DNA of 64,000 nucleotides. Origin: Primula veris (taxonomy: Eukaryota; Streptophyta; Magnoliopsida; Ericales; Primulaceae). The notes beneath the pieces were generated by a model. It was not told the origin of the DNA. It saw nothing but the letters and a program-made list of their open reading frames with translations, and made no database searches. The DNA is taken from the NCBI GenBank assembly GCA_963682055.1, contig OY821747.1:26348126-26412125 (forward strand). Direction: 5' to 3'. The position numbers and the translations under genes are program-made. The number at the start of each line of letters is the position of its first letter. Position 1 is the first letter of the stretch. Shown here piece by piece: positions 46,723 to 57,508 of this stretch.

Positions 46723-46937
46723 ATTACAAAAAAAAAAAAAAAAATACATGCAAACCGTAAATAAAATATACGGTTTGCAAAAATACATGCAAACCGTACA
46801 TTAAATGTACGGTTTGCATGTATTTTTGCAAACCGTATTTTTTTTTTACGGTTTGCATAAAAACACTGTAAACCGTAGATTTTTTTTACGGTTTGTGCGT
46901 TTTTTCAGAAAAAAGTGTAGTATAAAAATCCAACCTC

Positions 46938-46946
46938 ATAGGAAAT
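46938..46946. repeat. Right 9-bp target duplication of the foldback MULE
   Basis: ATAGGAAAT, identical to 43666-43674. The last six bases are also the first six bases of the element E LTR, so the MULE inserted across the border of E. Confidence 0.9.
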
Positions 46947-47899
46947 TCCGACTGTGGTTATAACCGTGGTTAGCTATGACTGTGGTTATAACCGTGGTTA
47001 GTTATAACCGTGGTTAGTTAGTTATAACCATGGTTATAACCGTGGTCAGTTATAACCGTTATAACTGCAGTTGCAACCACGGTTCTAACGGAATTTTAAA
47101 GATGGATATAACTCAGAATAAAAACGTACTTGAAAGTAAATTCACACGCACGTTTTTAAACAGAGTTCACCCAGAACTTTGGGCTACGTCTCTGACACAC
47201 TCACCCAGATTTATGATATTATTTCAATCTTACAATATAGAACTCAAGACTTATGAAAACTCACAGACTCACTCTTGATTTTCTGTCTATCACTATATTA
47301 CTATTACTAAATAGCTATCACTCAAATTATTAATAGCATCCCATCATTAATCTTATAAAGTTGTTGTTTCTGACGTGTCGAATATAGTAGAGTTCTTTAT
47401 AAGTTCAAAACACGTACTTTACATAAATAACTAACAGTTTATTTATAAGGGAACAACTATCTTCGGTCTTCAATTATCTTCATACGACATTCAAATCTTT
47501 TTGATCAGATATTGCAAATAGATAGGTCTCAATCCTTTCCTTAAATTCGGTCAAACCTGTTTAGGAGAACTAAAGAAAATTTCGACCAATTTGTTAAGTA
47601 GAAAAGGCAGTTTAGATATTGGCTAAAATTAAGGCAAGATAAAGTTCAATTATCTTTTTCAAATAAGATTAGTTTCAATTATAACGCAAGAAACAAGGAA
47701 GGATAATATGCAGACTCTTCAAGAAGATATTCATTAGATAACAAACTAGATATGTATAGAAACATATCATGCTTGATAAACAATCACATTAGGTTGATCT
47801 GAAATTCAACGAGCTGATAAATTAATAAAATGCTCAAATTACTTTGTCATAATACAATAGATAATAAAGACTTATTAGGCCATTAGCATGGTCCTAACA
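46941..47899 (-). repeat. Element E 3' LTR
   Basis: About 959 bp; the minus-strand start is TGTTAGGACCATGC, preceded by the purine tract at about 47900-47912. The end near 46941 aligns with the right LTR at 55455. A dense cluster of GTTATAAC-type dyads occupies 46948-47095. Confidence 0.85.
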
Positions 47900-48250
47900 A
47901 TCTCCCCATTTGTCATTGGATTTGACAAATATACTCACTGCTTGTCCTGGAGACGATTATAAGATAAATACAATTTTATCAACTTTCTGTTTTAGCAAAA
48001 CAACTCCCCCTGCATGTTAGCACAGTTTAACTATCCCGGACATTCTGAACAAAGAACTTTTAACAAATATAAACATGAAATCAAAGTTCTCAAACCAAAA
48101 ATATAAACATAACTTGCTGTCTCAAAATGCAGAAGTAACATAGCTAATATAAAAACCAGAAAACAAGCAGTCAATAGCAACGCATTTTATTTTCTCTCCC
48201 TATTTTTCTGACCAATGACAAAGCAGACTAGTCATCACCAGGGTCGATAT

Positions 48251-49639
48251 TCATCTCGCTAGGATATTGCGTGTTAAGAGGCGGATTATCAACCGGGGGT
48301 TGACCTCCAGCAAAATCAAACTCAAAACTACCCTCTCATCATCACTCATATCATCATCCGTAGGCAAACTTTCGAATATATCCCTAAGACGATGCTCCTT
48401 AATATCTAATTCATTTATCTGTCGATCAATATCATTAAGCTGATCTCGCACAAACCATCTAAGAGACTTTTTTTTTACCAAAAACACCAAAACCAGACCC
48501 TTCCCCCATTTTTTTTTACCTGTTTTAGACCATTTTTCACTCTGTTTATCACCAGATCCTTCCCCTACCTTGTCTTTCTCCTTGCTAGCACATATGTCAT
48601 TAATATGACATTCTTTCAAGAGTTTAGCAGAAATATAAAGAGCAGACGCACAAGGAGAAAACTGTTCATGCTTATTCAATAAATGATTAAGAACAGACAT
48701 AGGACCACATTGTTGCAACAAGATATCAGATATTAAGCAAGAAAACGGAAGCAGAATAGTCACGACTTTAACATCACTTGCTTCTTTAATTAGTTCAAAC
48801 ACATGCTCACCAAAATTAACCGGAATATCAGACAAAACCTTATACACAAACACTACAGATTCCTTATTTAATTTGTAAGCCTGTTTAGCGGAAACCCAAT
48901 TAAACCTGGATATTTTATGCAGTACTGCTGCACTCAAGGTTAACGAAGAAGATTTAACTAAACTGCCATCAAATTCATTGTCTTTACCAGTAATAGCATG
49001 AGACACGACATTCAAATCAAAACCAGCAAAGTCATTAATAGACACAAACGGCACAGAAGGGGTACCAAGATACAGATTGATCAATTCCGGATTAAAATCC
49101 AATGCCTTACCCCTAACAAACACCCTCTCATAATTATCATTACCCTTTATAAACACCCCAACAGTTAAATTTACATAAAATTCCCGAACAATTTCACCAA
49201 CATACGTCTCAGGATAGTTTATTGTTTTTTTCAAAATTGACTTTCTTAAGCAAATCAACACAGAAACACTGAATTTCTTATGCAAATCAACACAGAAACA
49301 CTGAATTTCTTTATGCCTAACAAAATTAAGTTTTCGTTCAGATTGAATTTTTCTATACCGCAAAGAATAGTACCTATCGGCCATATCTTTTTTCCAAAAC
49401 CTTGAATCTCCTTCATAAAAACAATGATACTCAAAAACTTTTTCATCACAAAAAAACGAATCCCTAGGTCTATTCGCCCTCTTCTGAGTTCTTATAGGTT
49501 TAGACGAAGAGGACCCACTTACCCTATGAGTAGTTTTTTTCGAAGCTGATGGTTGCCTTGATTTGGAGTTCGCTAAGTATTCAGACAAGGTGATACTGTC
49601 CTCACTAAGAGTTTGTTGAGAAGAAGAAGGAGAAGACAT
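48251..49639 (-). CDS. Element E ORF3, putative plant transposon protein domain (462 aa)
   Basis: An open frame downstream of pol in the same orientation. The likely start is ATG 49639. The N-terminus is Ser/Arg/Lys-rich and disordered (KTTHRVSGSSSSKPIRTQKR). The central part has VREFYVNLTVGVF, then VRGKALDFNPELINLYLG, and further AVLHKISRFNWVSAKQAYKL and LSDIPVNFGEHVFELIKEA. These are hallmarks of the domain named putative plant transposon protein (Transposase_32 type). It is not a known env or transposase, and its role is unknown. The C-terminal 60 residues are acidic with repeated Asp (LPTDDDMSDDERVV). It stays open although gag and pol of the same element are ruined, which could mean chance, recent decay of pol, or selection. 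Confidence 0.75.
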   Translation of the reverse strand: MSSPSSSQQTLSEDSITLSEYLANSKSRQPSASKKTTHRVSGSSSSKPIRTQKRANRPRDSFFCDEKVFEYHCFYEGDSRFWKKDMADRYYSLRYRKIQSERKLNFVRHKEIQCFCVDLHKKFSVSVLICLRKSILKKTINYPETYVGEIVREFYVNLTVGVFIKGNDNYERVFVRGKALDFNPELINLYLGTPSVPFVSINDFAGFDLNVVSHAITGKDNEFDGSLVKSSSLTLSAAVLHKISRFNWVSAKQAYKLNKESVVFVYKVLSDIPVNFGEHVFELIKEASDVKVVTILLPFSCLISDILLQQCGPMSVLNHLLNKHEQFSPCASALYISAKLLKECHINDICASKEKDKVGEGSGDKQSEKWSKTGKKKWGKGLVLVFLVKKKSLRWFVRDQLNDIDRQINELDIKEHRLRDIFESLPTDDDMSDDERVVLSLILLEVNPRLIIRLLTRNILAR

Positions 49640-50572
49640 CACACAAATTTAACCAATCAAACACAGAGAACTAAATTGGGAAAAACGAATTTAGGATTCT
49701 TGAATTATTAGGGCAAATCAATTTGGGGGTTTCTTTAGCACGAACGATAGAGAGAAAGAGATGATCTGGTTCTTCTGCTTTTGGTTAATTTAAGGAGAAG
49801 TAAAAAAAAAATTGCAAAGGAGGATAACTAGTTTTTGAATTCCAAAAAGATATACACAATGTTTTACAAGGAAACAAACTTTATTCAATTCTAAATAAGA
49901 TAAGGTAGTCAACATGATATCTTACCAATTATACCAATTTTTTTTTTTACCAATATTCCAATAAAGCATTCTAATTTAATGCACATCTCTCTAAATTTTG
50001 GCTTTTCTTAGAAGATGAAGAAATACACGAAATTTAAGTTTGTTCAATCGAAAAACCGGCCATAATAGAATATATAATTTTCTAGAACAAAAATCTAGCA
50101 ATTTACACAAGAATAAACACTTATCATGAAATATCCAATAATATAGATTATGTAACAGTGCTAAATGGAATTAATTCGTCTTTGCTCTACACAAAAATCA
50201 TTTAACGCCTCAGCAAGGAAAGAGTATGAGTGATGCCAAAAAATTTCAAGACGTGGTTTTTTTTTATATATATATAATTCACTTGGATCTCTTTGGATAC
50301 CATATTTATTACTCAAACCAAGTCTGCATATCAGGTTAAGGTTACAACTATGGTTTTAACCTGCGTTGCTTAAATAATTAAACCAGAAAGAGTGCACTTT
50401 GTGCTTCTTCTCTATTACCATAGAGTTTTAGGAGCAAATTATCCCACATCTGTTTTTGAGACATTTAAACAACGGTTTTTTCAAGACAAAAAACTGTATA
50501 AATCAACTAGACTTGCCTGTTACATAAAATATAATAAAGTTACTCACAGATAGGCATATATAGCAAGAGTAT
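49640..50572. other. Element E spacer between pol and ORF3
   Basis: Non-coding spacer of 930 bp. It includes one dyad of the element E family at about 50338-50362 (GGTTACAACTATGGTTTTAA and on), placed about 700 bp upstream of ORF3 on the minus strand. Otherwise AT-rich. Confidence 0.6.
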
Positions 50573-53500
50573 TTAATTAGGTTCATAGCAACATACCCCA
50601 ATGTCACTTCTTAAAGTTTCAAATTTGTTTGTATCAAGGGGCTTTGTGAAAATATCAGCCAATTGTTTTTCAGTAGAGACATGCTTTAGAATTAAACTCT
50701 TTTCCTCAACTAATTCCCTAATAAAATGGTGCCTTAAATCGATATGTTTAGTTCTGGAATGATGTACTGGATTATTTGCTAAGTCTATTGCACTTTTATT
50801 ATCACAAAATAAAGTTAACACTTCTTGTTTTATATTATAATCGGCTAACATTTGTTTCATCCATAAAAGTTGGGTACATCCGCTTCCAGATGCAATGTAT
50901 TCTGCCTCAGCAATAGATAAAGAAATACAGTTTTGCTTTTTACTAAACCAAGAGACGAGATTATTTCCAAAATAAAAGCAGCCACCAGAAGTACTCTTTC
51001 TATCATCTACGTTTCCAGCCCAATCAGCATCACAATAACCAACCAAAAAATTGTTTGTGTCTTTAGAGTACCATAAACCAAGATCAATTGTTCCTTTTAC
51101 GTACCGAATTACTCTTTTAACAGCATTAAGATGAGATTCCAAAGGGTTGGCTTGATATCTAGAACACAATTCTACACTTAAAGAAATATCCGGTCTACTA
51201 GCAGTTAAATAAAGAAGACTTCCAATCATTGATCTATACAAGCTAGGACACACACTTTTACTTTTATCATTCTTAGACAATTTAACAGTAGTACTCATAG
51301 GATTTCTTTAAAAGATTATCAGTATATTTACTTTGACTAAGAAAAATTCCTTTATCATCTTGTTTTACTTGAAGACCAAGAAAATAGGTAAGCTCACCAC
51401 CTCCACTCATCTCAAATTCAGTTTTCATATCATCAATAAACTCAGAAATTCTAAAGTCAGAAGTGGAGCCAAACACAATGTCATCAACATAAATTTGAGC
51501 AATAATAATATCCTTAGCAGTTTTCTTAGTAAATAGAGTTTTATCAACTCCCCATCTATTAAAACCTTTTTCAATCAAGTATTTTGTTAATCTATCATAC
51601 CAAGCTCTATAGGCTTGTTTCAATCCATACAAGGCCTTTTTCAAAAGATAAACATGCTCAAGAAATTTTGGATCTTCAAATCCTTTAGGTTGACAAACAT
51701 ATACTTCTTCTTGAATATTACCATTTAAGAACGCACTCTTAATATCAAGTTGAAACAATTTGAAATCATACAAGTAAGTCAAAGACAAAAGCATTCGTAT
51801 AGATTCAATTATAGCTACAGGTGCAAAGGTTTCATCAAAATCGACTCCTTCAATTTGAGTGTATCCTTGTGCTACTAACCTCGCTTTGTTTCTAACGATT
51901 ATTCCATCTTCATTGCTTTTGTTTTTAAAAACCCACTTTGTTCCTATAATATTTTTATTAGTAGGCCTAGGCACCAAAGTCCAAACATTATTACGTTCAA
52001 ATTGTGAAAGTTCTTCTTGCATAGCTAAGATTCATTCACTATTATTTAAAGCTTCTTTAATGTTTTTGGGTTCAACTTGAGAGATGTAACAAGCAAAATT
52101 AACCACATCAGAATTTTTGTGTCTAGTTTTCATACCTTCATTGACATCACCTATGACATCATTCAGAGAGTGATTTATTTGAGTTCGTACTTACCGAGGT
52201 CTCTTTTCAGTTTGAGCTGCAACATTTTGATCAGTTTCTGCTGCCTCTTCACTCTCGGTTACAACTGTGGTTGTAACTGGACTTGTAACCACGTCTGGAA
52301 CCTTATCCTTGCTTTTCTCCCCTGTTTGTTCCATGTTCCAAAGCTCATCTTCATCACCTGTGGTCTCAGAGATATTCTTAAATTCATCAAACACAACATT
52401 ATATGACTCCATACAGTGTTTGTTCTTAAATTAAAGACTCGAAAAGCTCTACTATTTTGAGCACTTCCTTCATCACTTTTAGCATCAAATTTCCCAAGGT
52501 GTTCTCTATCTTTTAGAATATAACAAACACAACCAAACACATGAAAATATTTAACACTAGGTTTTCTACCTTTTCAGATTTCATAGGGAGTCTTATTGGT
52601 TCCTTTTGTAAGATAGACCTTATTCACAATATAGCATGCAGTACTAATTGCATCAGCCCATAATTTTTTAGCCAATTTCTCATAATTTAACATGACTCTA
52701 GCCATCTCTTGAATAGTTCTATTCTTTCTTTCTACTACACCGTTTTGTTGTGGAGTTTTAGGAGTAGAAAATTCATGTCTTATACCAAGAGTATCAAAAA
52801 AATCTTTAAACTTACTATTTTCTTATTCAGTTCCATGGTCACTTCTTATCCTCATAATTTTACCAATTGTAGGGTCTTTCTCTATTTGAAGTTTTTGACA
52901 CAATTCTCGAAAAGTTTTAAACGCATATGATTTTTCTCTTAAAAAAGCAACCTATGTAAATCTAGAGAAATCATCAACAACAACAAGAATATATCTTTTA
53001 CCGCCTATGCTTTCAGTTTGTATTGGGCCCATAAGATCAATATGAAGCAATTCAAGTACTTGTTTGGTATAAATTTTATTAGTACCTTTGTGAACACTCT
53101 TAGTCTATTTTCCTTTAGCACAATCACCACAAGTAACATTATTTTTAAAGCTCAGCTTAGGAATATCTCTAACAAGATCCATATTGACTAATTTATTTAG
53201 AGTTTTGTAATTTACATGCCCTAATTTTTTGTGTCAAATCTCAGTATTATCAATGACAACTTGATTGCAAGTATTTTTTATAGATTCAGTGTTCGATTCA
53301 TCATAAATATAACAACTATCAGCATATCTAACACCGGTCATAATCAAGTTACCATTTTTATCAGTAATAAGGCATTTTTCTATATTAAAACTAACATGCA
53401 AATTATTATCACACAGTTGACTTATACTGAGTAAATTAGCCTTTAACCAATCCACAAGAAATACATCATTAAGTTCGGGCATTCCAGGTTTGTTCAAGAT

Positions 53501-53660
53501 TTCTTTTCCAATTATTTTACATGTATCTCCACTACCAAAAGTAACAGTTCTACCTGGAGCTTTACAAATATCCTTGAGAAATTCTGTATTACCTGTCATG
53601 TGTCTAGAACAATCACTATCAAAATACCAGGCATTAGATGATGAAACTTTTAAAGCAGTA
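50573..53660 (-). pseudogene. pol: Element E pol, broken
   Basis: Protease is near 53630, where the DSG catalytic triplet reads DSD in YFDSDCSRHMTGN. Integrase covers about 53230-52400 with several stops and frame changes. Reverse transcriptase is at 52022-51282 ([51 protein letters not shown]). RNase H is at 51298-50573 (YCDADWAGNVDDRKSTSG, then [10 protein letters not shown]). Reverse transcriptase and RNase H are in different frames near 51290. A GTTACAAC-type dyad lies in the linker between integrase and reverse transcriptase at 52257. Not autonomous as it stands. Confidence 0.9.
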
Positions 53661-55395
53661 ATAGATGCAGAGATACACCGAGTCTTGTCAGTTTTCCTTT
53701 TAGGTACCCAAATCCATTTGAATTTTTGATTAAGACTCAATTTAGCAGTGATATCATAGGCAATAGAATTTTTGTGTAATTTCAAATAACATTCTCTTTC
53801 AAAATGAACTGAATTATTGCAAAAATTACATTTTTTGAAAACAGACTTGCTATTAGTAAAGCTACTTTTACAGCTCATGTTCTGACTGGTTACAACCGTA
53901 GTTGTAACTTTACTTTTAACCATATCTAGTTTGGGTATTTTTGAAGCTTTAACAAAAATAGTTTTCCCTTGTTCTTTGAAACCAGTATAACCTAATCCAT
54001 TATTATCTTTTGAAGCCCTAGAGTAGAATAGCATTTCATCAAGTTTTTCAGTGGCAGAGGCGTTTAACAGTTTTATCTTTCTTTTGGTCTCATTTAACTC
54101 AAGTTATTTTCTAGAAAGTTTTTCATTAAGATATTTTACTTGATTAGTTAAATCCTCATTCAGTTTATTCATAGAGAGAGACTTTTTACTGAGAACCTTG
54201 TCTTTTCATATAAACAGATATATTGCTTTTCAATTTGTTCTTTAGAAACTTCTTCTTCATCACTTTCAGAGCCGGTTTCAAGTTCAGTTCTAACTGTGGT
54301 TGTAACTGACTGATTATCACTATCGATTTTAACCATAAAGGCATTTTCTGTAGAAAAGTAACTAGGACTGTCCTCATCATCAGAATTAGTGGTATCATTG
54401 TGAGTAGCCGTTAGAGCAGATTTGTTCTTTTTCAAATTATTAGCGCATTCAGCTTGTATATGACCAAATCCTCTACATTCTCTACATTGGATATTACTAA
54501 TTTTTTTGTTAAACTCTTTCTCCTTGGATTCCCATTTTTCATGCATTTTATTCTCATAATTATCAGACTGGGTTTCCTTTTTGACATACGATTTAGAGTT
54601 TCCAGTTTTAAAAGCTTTCTTATTTTTAAATTTCTTGTATATTTTCTTAGCAAAGAAGGCTAATTGTTCTTCATCGTTACTGTCATCAAAAATGAGAGTT
54701 TTAGGTTTCTTGGCTTGAAAAGTTACACCTTGTTCAATTTTCTTAGGTTTTTGAAAAAAAAATTCATGAGACATAAGGTTTCCCATTAATTCCTCAAGTT
54801 TTAAACTTTCAACATCAGTTGATTCTTCAATAGCAATTACTTTCATTTCAAACCTATCAGGAAGAGATCTAAGAGCCTTTTTAACCAGTTTTGTTTCACT
54901 ATATCTTTTTTCTAAGACTAAAGCATCATGAGTCACTTTACAAATTCTACCATTAAACTTTTCAATAGTTTCATCTTCTTTTATCTTAAGTTTCTCAAAT
55001 TTAGTTTGTAATTGTTGAAGTTTATAGGCCTTAACTTTAGCGGTTCCTTCAAAAGTGACTCTTAAAATATCTCAAGCTTCTCTAGCTATTTCCCAGTGAG
55101 AGATATGCCTGAAGACGCTTAATGTGACTCCAACAAATATTAGATCGATGGCTATGGAATTTTCTCTTGCAAGTCGGTATTCATCTTCACTCTAACTTTC
55201 TTCAGGTACTAGTATCAATTCTCCATCACCATCAGATACCATAGGGACCTCCCATCCATTCAGAATCAATTTCCAAGTCAGCACATCTTGTCGTTTGATG
55301 TGTGACTTCATCCGGATTTTCCATACCCCATAGTTTCCACCTCCTTCAAGTAGTGGTGGTCTGTTGCTAGCGTTTCCTTCCCTCATCATGTCCAT
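53661..55395 (-). pseudogene. gag: Element E gag, broken
   Basis: Starts ATG 55395 (MDMMREGNASNRPPLLEGG, then NYGVWKIRMKSHI). In-frame stops occur near 55192 and 55065. The middle (KKALRSLPDRFEMKVIAIEE) and the zinc knuckle (CRECRGFGHIQAEC) are at 54936-54450. A second knuckle (CNFCNNSVHFEREC) is near 53820. Two copies of the element's dyad motif fall in low-complexity coding stretches (54286-54307 and 53888-53909) and are translated as VTTTV-type peptides. Confidence 0.85.
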
Positions 55396-55440
55396 CTTGA
55401 CCAGAACGCAGGATCCACACCAAGTAAGGTCTGGTTTGAG

Positions 55441-55452
55441 GCTCTGATACCA
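55441..55452 (-). promoter_or_regulatory. Element E primer binding site
   Basis: The minus strand reads TGGTATCAGAGC, two bases from the 5' LTR edge at 55455, matching initiator tRNA-Met priming. Confidence 0.9.
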
Positions 55453-55454
55453 AT

Positions 55455-55703
55455 TGAAATTCCGACTTCGCTGTTCCGGTTGTTGTTACGCTATTCAGTT
55501 AGAACTGTGGTTATAACTGCAGTTGCAACCACGGTTCTAGCCGAATTTTAAAGATGGATATAACTCAGAATAAAAACGTACTTGAAAGTAAATTCACACG
55601 CACGTTTTTAAACAGAGTTCACCCAGAACTTTGGGCTACGTCTCTGAGGCACTCAACCAGATTTATGATACTATTTCAAGCTTACAATATAGGACTCAAG
55701 ACT
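55455..55703 (-). repeat. Element E 5' LTR, interrupted
   Basis: 249 bp align with 46941-47250 of the 3' LTR, but fewer dyads are present (about 55497-55545). The LTR stops where element F begins; the remainder should lie beyond 64,000. Confidence 0.85.
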
Positions 55704-56958
55704 TGTTGGTCCGTAGGAGTCTAAACCTTAGAGGGGGGGTGAATAAGGTTTTCGTACGTTTTTCGCGGAATTGAATCTATGGGTATTTAACTAAGTTAAT
55801 TAGTAGATTTTATAACCTAAACTTTTTCGTTACCAAATTAACGCTAAATAATATAAACAAGCAATAAATATAAGCGATAAATAAATACGTAAAGTAAAAG
55901 TTTAGGGAAAGAAATAACGCAAGATTTATAGAGGTTCGGCAAACCGCGCCTACGTCCTCTCCTCGGTATTTTCACTACCGAGTATTTCACTAAAAATCTT
56001 CGTTTCAAGGTTACACCTTAACGAGCTTAATCAACCGATTACGCTCCCCCTCACTATATGAGTATCCCGAATAAATGACCTAGAGCTTTTAAGCTACACT
56101 TGCTTAAAAGCCTCTACCCAATTCACTCGCTCACTAATGAGTTTATAAAATACTCTTTTACAAGTTTGATTTCGAATCACTCACTAACAAATATTATCTC
56201 GATATTTATAAGATTACAAAGAGAATATAATCGAGAATATTTATGATTACAAGTGAGAAATGAGTAGTATAAGCTTGAAGGATTCTTTAGTAAGAATTGC
56301 TTAAAAGTTGTAAGTTGCTTGGTTAATCTTCCTTCAAGGTTTTGGAGCTCTTTTGTAGGGTGAAAAGATGCAGCAATAAATTTCAGACCGTTGCAGTTGT
56401 TGGCTGAATTGAATGCTGGTTAATGCAGTGGTTCGCCCCATTTTCAGGAATTGCTTAAAAGCTGGATTTTGAAATTTTACAGAAACGATCGGTCGTTTCT
56501 GTAAAACGATCGGTCGACTTTTATCTTGGCTCACTGGAAGAAAATACACTTAAAACGATCGGTCGTTTCCTCTTGGCGATCGGTCGTTTTTGAACTGAGT
56601 TCTCTGGAAGAATTTACACTGAAAACGATCGGTCGTTTCCTCTTGGCGATCGGTCGTTTCTGAACTGAGTTCTCTGGAAGAATTTACACTGAATATGATC
56701 GATCGTTTTTGCTTATAGATCAATCGTTTTTAATTCTGGGCATGTTTCGGTTTTCTCGACCATCTTTGAAATCCCGTAACTAGTTCGTTTCAAATCCGTT
56801 TTAGATTACGCTTGAACCATTGGCTTTGTAATTACGCAATATATCATTTTGAACCTTTAATACACTCGATAAAAGATTAGTACACAAAACGAGCTTTTAT
56901 CATGTTTTACAATTTTTGTTATCATTAAAATAATCGATTTGAAGAACATCGTTCAACA
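55704..56958 (-). repeat. Element F 3' LTR
   Basis: 1,255 bp, minus-strand start TGTTGAACGATG and end GGACCAACA. A cluster of about eight ACGATCGGTCGTT dyads lies at 56480-56732. A tandemly repeated block of about 68 bp (ctctggaagaatttacact) carries two dyads per unit. Confidence 0.9.
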
Positions 56959-57508
56959 ATCTCTCCCTTTTTGATGATGACAAAATATTGACTTCAACAT
57001 ACTATAAGCTCTTTTTGTTTAAACAAGTATAATCGAAATGTTTAGATGACGCTTTACTTGGATAAAAGTTTTTTCGAGAAAAAGCAAGTAAATGTCATAA
57101 CATCCGATTTTAACACGACGTAAAGACAAGCTAAACGATTAGGGATTATGAAGATCTATATGCAAGCGAAAATTTGGCCATAGTTTTGCCTAAAAATGGT
57201 CAATCGCCACAAAAGAAAAACAATATATATAATCCAATCAACAAGCAAACTATGCGCACACAATGCAACAATATCAAATAAGATCCAAACGCATAGTTAA
57301 AATCGCAATCACACAATGCCATATAAACAAGAGCAAATGTAAGAAGAAACGCATCATAATAATCAAGTAAAACCGTTTCCTACTTATTACATCAAAAACA
57401 ACTTGTTCAACTCAAAGGAAATAGAAATACAATGCAAAGAGAAAAACAATATAGAGAGGTACTTCTCCCCCTTTGACATCATCAAAATAACATGAAAAAA
57501 ATATCCGC

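Larger units (their letters stand above)
43675..46937. mobile_element. Foldback Mutator-like element carrying a plant mobile domain gene
   Basis: The 3,263-bp element is bounded by 9-bp direct repeats. Its ends are inverted: GACATTGGATTTTTTTAC on the left, GAGGTTGGATTTTTATAC on the right when reversed. The long arms contain dyads of AAACCGTA and TACGGTTT and then arrays of a 157-bp unit in opposite orientation (six copies left, about five right). The centre (about 44770-46015) holds a broken plant mobile domain gene. No transposase is present. Long inverted arms built of tandem repeats with 9-bp duplications recall the FARE/foldback class of plant MULEs. It must have moved with a transposase supplied in trans. 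Confidence 0.88.
46941..55703 (-). mobile_element. Copia element E, degenerate, with third ORF
   Basis: Minus-strand order is 5' LTR (55455 to beyond 55703, cut by element F), primer site at 55452-55441, gag, protease, integrase, reverse transcriptase, RNase H, ORF3, purine tract (ACAAATGGGGAGA) and 3' LTR (47899-46941). Gag and pol hold many stops and frameshifts, while ORF3 is open. The LTR tip that should read TG is mutated to GG at 46941 next to the MULE insertion. Copies of a GTTAYAAC-type dyad lie in the LTRs and inside the element. Confidence 0.88.

Noticed and set aside
48251..49639. ORF3 of element E as an envelope gene or a DDE transposase
   Set aside because: No signal peptide, membrane helix or DDE pattern is visible; the sequence fits the putative plant transposon protein domain instead.
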